This document shows, in pieces, positions 62,238-64,000 of a stretch of DNA of 64,000 bases (positions are counted from its first letter, which is position 1; the number at the start of each line of letters is the position of its first letter). The notes under the pieces are model-generated. The model was not told the DNA's origin. It did not search any database and was given only the letters and a program-made list of their open reading frames with translations. The translations under genes and the position numbers were made by a program. Source of the stretch: Sporolactobacillus shoreicorticis (GTDB taxonomy: Bacteria; Bacillota; Bacilli; Bacillales; Sporolactobacillaceae); assembly GCF_024125445.1 (NCBI RefSeq), contig NZ_JAMXWM010000017.1, positions 1-64,000 on the forward strand, written 5' to 3'.

Positions 62238-62962
62238 TTGGACGTACAATTACTTGCGCACACACAATTAAGTCCGGCATTCAAAAAAAAAATTGTAAAT
62301 GAATCAGTGAGCCGTCCGACGGACAGGTGATTGCATTGACCGCAATCAGAAATTGTTATTCTTCAGCATATCCAAGTGAAATTTTTATGAAAGAATACAA
62401 GAAGTATTTTGGCAAGAAGGCATCAGACGGAAAGAGCGGAACGGATGCCGAACGGTTGTTTCGGCAAATTATACATAGCGGTCATCTGAGCACGATGGAG
62501 CATTTATCCTTCACCTTCTCCATTCAGGATGTCAGTCGTGCGCTGCTTGCCCAGCTGACCAGACACCGAGTCGGCTTCTCTTTTTCTGTAGAAAGTCAAA
62601 GATATACAAGGCTCGGAAGCAGCGATAAATCCGGTGGATTTCAATATGTTGTACCGGAGTCGGTGAAGCGCGCAGGCGGCGATGCGTTGGCTGTTTTTGA
62701 ATCAACAATGAAACAGTTACAGGAGAATTACGATGTGCTGCGAAAAAAGGGAATTTCTCCTGAAGACAGCCGTGCGCTGCTGCCTAATGCCACGGTGACA
62801 AATATTGTCATGTCGGCCAATTTGCGTGCTTTACTCGATTTTTATAAAAAACGCCGACATGGTCATGGCGCGCAATGGGAAATTGCAGAACTTGCTGAAG
62901 CATTGCGCCAAAACGTTACTGAGGTTGAACCATGGACTGAGCAATTTTTTGAGATTGAATAA
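62238..62962 (+). pseudogene. thyX: Flavin-dependent thymidylate synthase ThyX, frameshifted
   Basis: Makes dTMP from dUMP using FAD and methylene-THF. TTG 62238 follows TGGAGG at 7 nt and starts LDVQLLAHTQLSP; the frame shifts near 62322 (VSRPTD then QVIALTAIRNCYSS), and the main frame continues to 62962. The signature RHR-VGFSFSVE-SQRYT and the C-terminal MSANLRALLDFYKKR are intact. If no thyA exists elsewhere this gene would be essential, which makes a sequence error likely. Starting at GTG 62327 would lose about 30 residues. Confidence 0.85.
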
Positions 62963-62989
62963 CAGATGAGTCTTATAAGTATAGATGTT

Positions 62990-64000
62990 TCACGCTCCTT
63001 TGTTCCATTCGCACGGAATGATTCGTTCTAGAATGTGTAACAGGAAAACAAGAATGACAAGCGCGCCAATAAATAAGATAAATAATGGAACGGCCATACC
63101 CTGCGACAAAAAAGCGCCGGAAATGATGGGTCCTAAAATAGAGCCGATCTGCCAGGCAGTGTTCATTGCACTGTTATAGCTGCCGCGTGTTTCTTCAGTA
63201 GCTAATCGGTTGATCAGCGCGGGTAAACCGGAAAAAAGACAGTTTTCACCGATTGCTGAAATGGCAAATGCCAGAATGAATGCAAGGGACGCCAAACCGG
63301 ATTGAAGCAAACTTGCAGAAAGAATCATGAAGTTCTCTGCGGCAAAAACACAGGCAGCGAGACTGATGACACGAGTACTCCGCATGCCGGTGGTTCGTCG
63401 AAGGACGAGCAATTGACTCATTACGATCATCAAGCTGTTGAGAAAAAATGCATGACCAACGACGCGCAGGGGTGTCTGCGCGTTTTCCGCTACCCACTGA
63501 GGGAACAAGGTAGTTGAGAGTCCGGTCATGACAACGGCAAAAATAGTGTAGCAGAAGCAGAGCACGATCATGCTGCTCTGTTGCGGCGCAGATGAACACG
63601 ATTGTTTTCTTCTTTGTTTCATTTGCCGGTGAAACTTTTCTTTTGGCCCATTTTTTACCCATTTCTGACCGAACAATGAAAATAAAAGAAAAGAGCATGC
63701 ATCTAAAATAAAAATCGCTTTAAATGAAAAAGCAGAATTTGAGTGAATGATTGTGCTGCCTAGTGCGGCACCAACTCCTGAACCCAAATTTTGCAAGGCA
63801 AATGCAGTTCCAAAGATACTTCTGGTTTGCGCTCTATCAGCAGAATCGGCAATAATTATCGATAACGTATTCCACAGCACCGCGCCGGCTCCTCCTGACA
63901 GAATAGATGCGATAAATGCGGTTTTGACATCTCCGGCAAATAAAAAAAACAATCGTCCAACGGCACTGAACACTAAGGAAATAAGAAAGACATGTTTTGT
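62990..64000 (-). CDS. MFS transporter, partial at window edge
   Basis: At least 336 residues; the frame remains open to the window end, so the N-terminus lies beyond it. Helix-rich. The part seen includes SSIFGTAFALQNLGSGVGAA-like motif C (RSIFGTAFALQNLGSGVGAA), a central loop with KEKFHRQMKQRRKQSC and a C-terminal half with MNTAWQIGSILGPIISGAFL. It resembles drug exporters. Converges on thyX with a 27-nt gap and no clear terminator. Confidence 0.75.
   Translation of the reverse strand, partial: TKHVFLISLVFSAVGRLFFLFAGDVKTAFIASILSGGAGAVLWNTLSIIIADSADRAQTRSIFGTAFALQNLGSGVGAALGSTIIHSNSAFSFKAIFILDACSFLLFSLFGQKWVKNGPKEKFHRQMKQRRKQSCSSAPQQSSMIVLCFCYTIFAVVMTGLSTTLFPQWVAENAQTPLRVVGHAFFLNSLMIVMSQLLVLRRTTGMRSTRVISLAACVFAAENFMILSASLLQSGLASLAFILAFAISAIGENCLFSGLPALINRLATEETRGSYNSAMNTAWQIGSILGPIISGAFLSQGMAVPLFILFIGALVILVFLLHILERIIPCEWNKGA

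Noticed and set aside
1-64000. CRISPR arrays, rRNA genes and insertion sequences
   Set aside because: No regularly spaced repeats, no rRNA segments and no transposase genes were seen; the two long repeats are not CRISPR-like.

Overview
The window is chromosomal DNA of a low-to-moderate G+C, Gram-positive, Bacillales-type bacterium. The evidence is the comG pseudopilin block followed by yqzE, a leucine T-box, a TPP riboswitch, an IDEAL-domain protein, DUF896, OhrR, Fur boxes and strong AGGAGG ribosome sites with frequent GTG and TTG starts. A Sporolactobacillus-like organism is my guess; nothing here proves the genus.

Layout. 0-4.8 kb: methyltransferase, yqzE and comGG-GF-GE-GD-GC (comGA and comGB are absent), a DUF6506 gene and an aldo/keto reductase. 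5-15.4 kb: L,D-transpeptidase, a broken quinone reductase, EamA exporter, rhodanese, two lipoproteins, an ArsR-like regulator with an MFS pump, proline iminopeptidase, DUF2441 and DUF896. 15.4-18.6 kb: TPP riboswitch and tenA-thiM-thiD-thiE. 19-24 kb: leuABCD behind a T-box with a CUC specifier. 24-28 kb: an MFS transporter behind a leader-peptide/terminator region, a decayed ABC transporter, ohrR and tpx. 29-32 kb: an interrupted vanZ-like gene, then a class I c-di-GMP riboswitch controlling a small STAS-like protein and a FabH-like enzyme. 32-44 kb: Fur-boxed flavodoxin, AEC transporter, two frameshifted methyltransferases, a peptidase E-like protein, a lysE/mocR divergent pair, an OatA-type acyltransferase, DUF2000, AraC and GNAT genes. 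44-52.6 kb: ArsR, a PfeT-type P1B4 ATPase under a Fur-like box, a phosphotransferase behind an apparent ribosome-controlled attenuator, two MFS pumps, HxlR and a hydrolase. 52.8-56 kb: a small decaying integrative element sitting in the 5' half of a tRNA-Pro gene. 57-64 kb: CBS protein, WYL, MerR and MarR regulators, trmO, thyX (frameshifted) and a partial MFS gene.

Two themes stand out. First, RNA-based control is dense: TPP, T-box, c-di-GMP, and two small-leader-ORF attenuator candidates. Second, disrupted genes are numerous (about a dozen frameshifts or in-frame stops, including thyX). This means either active gene decay or an indel-prone assembly; the reads must decide. A pair of intergenic palindrome-bearing repeats in opposite orientation (about 18.9 and 38.6 kb) is a third feature not explained by genes.
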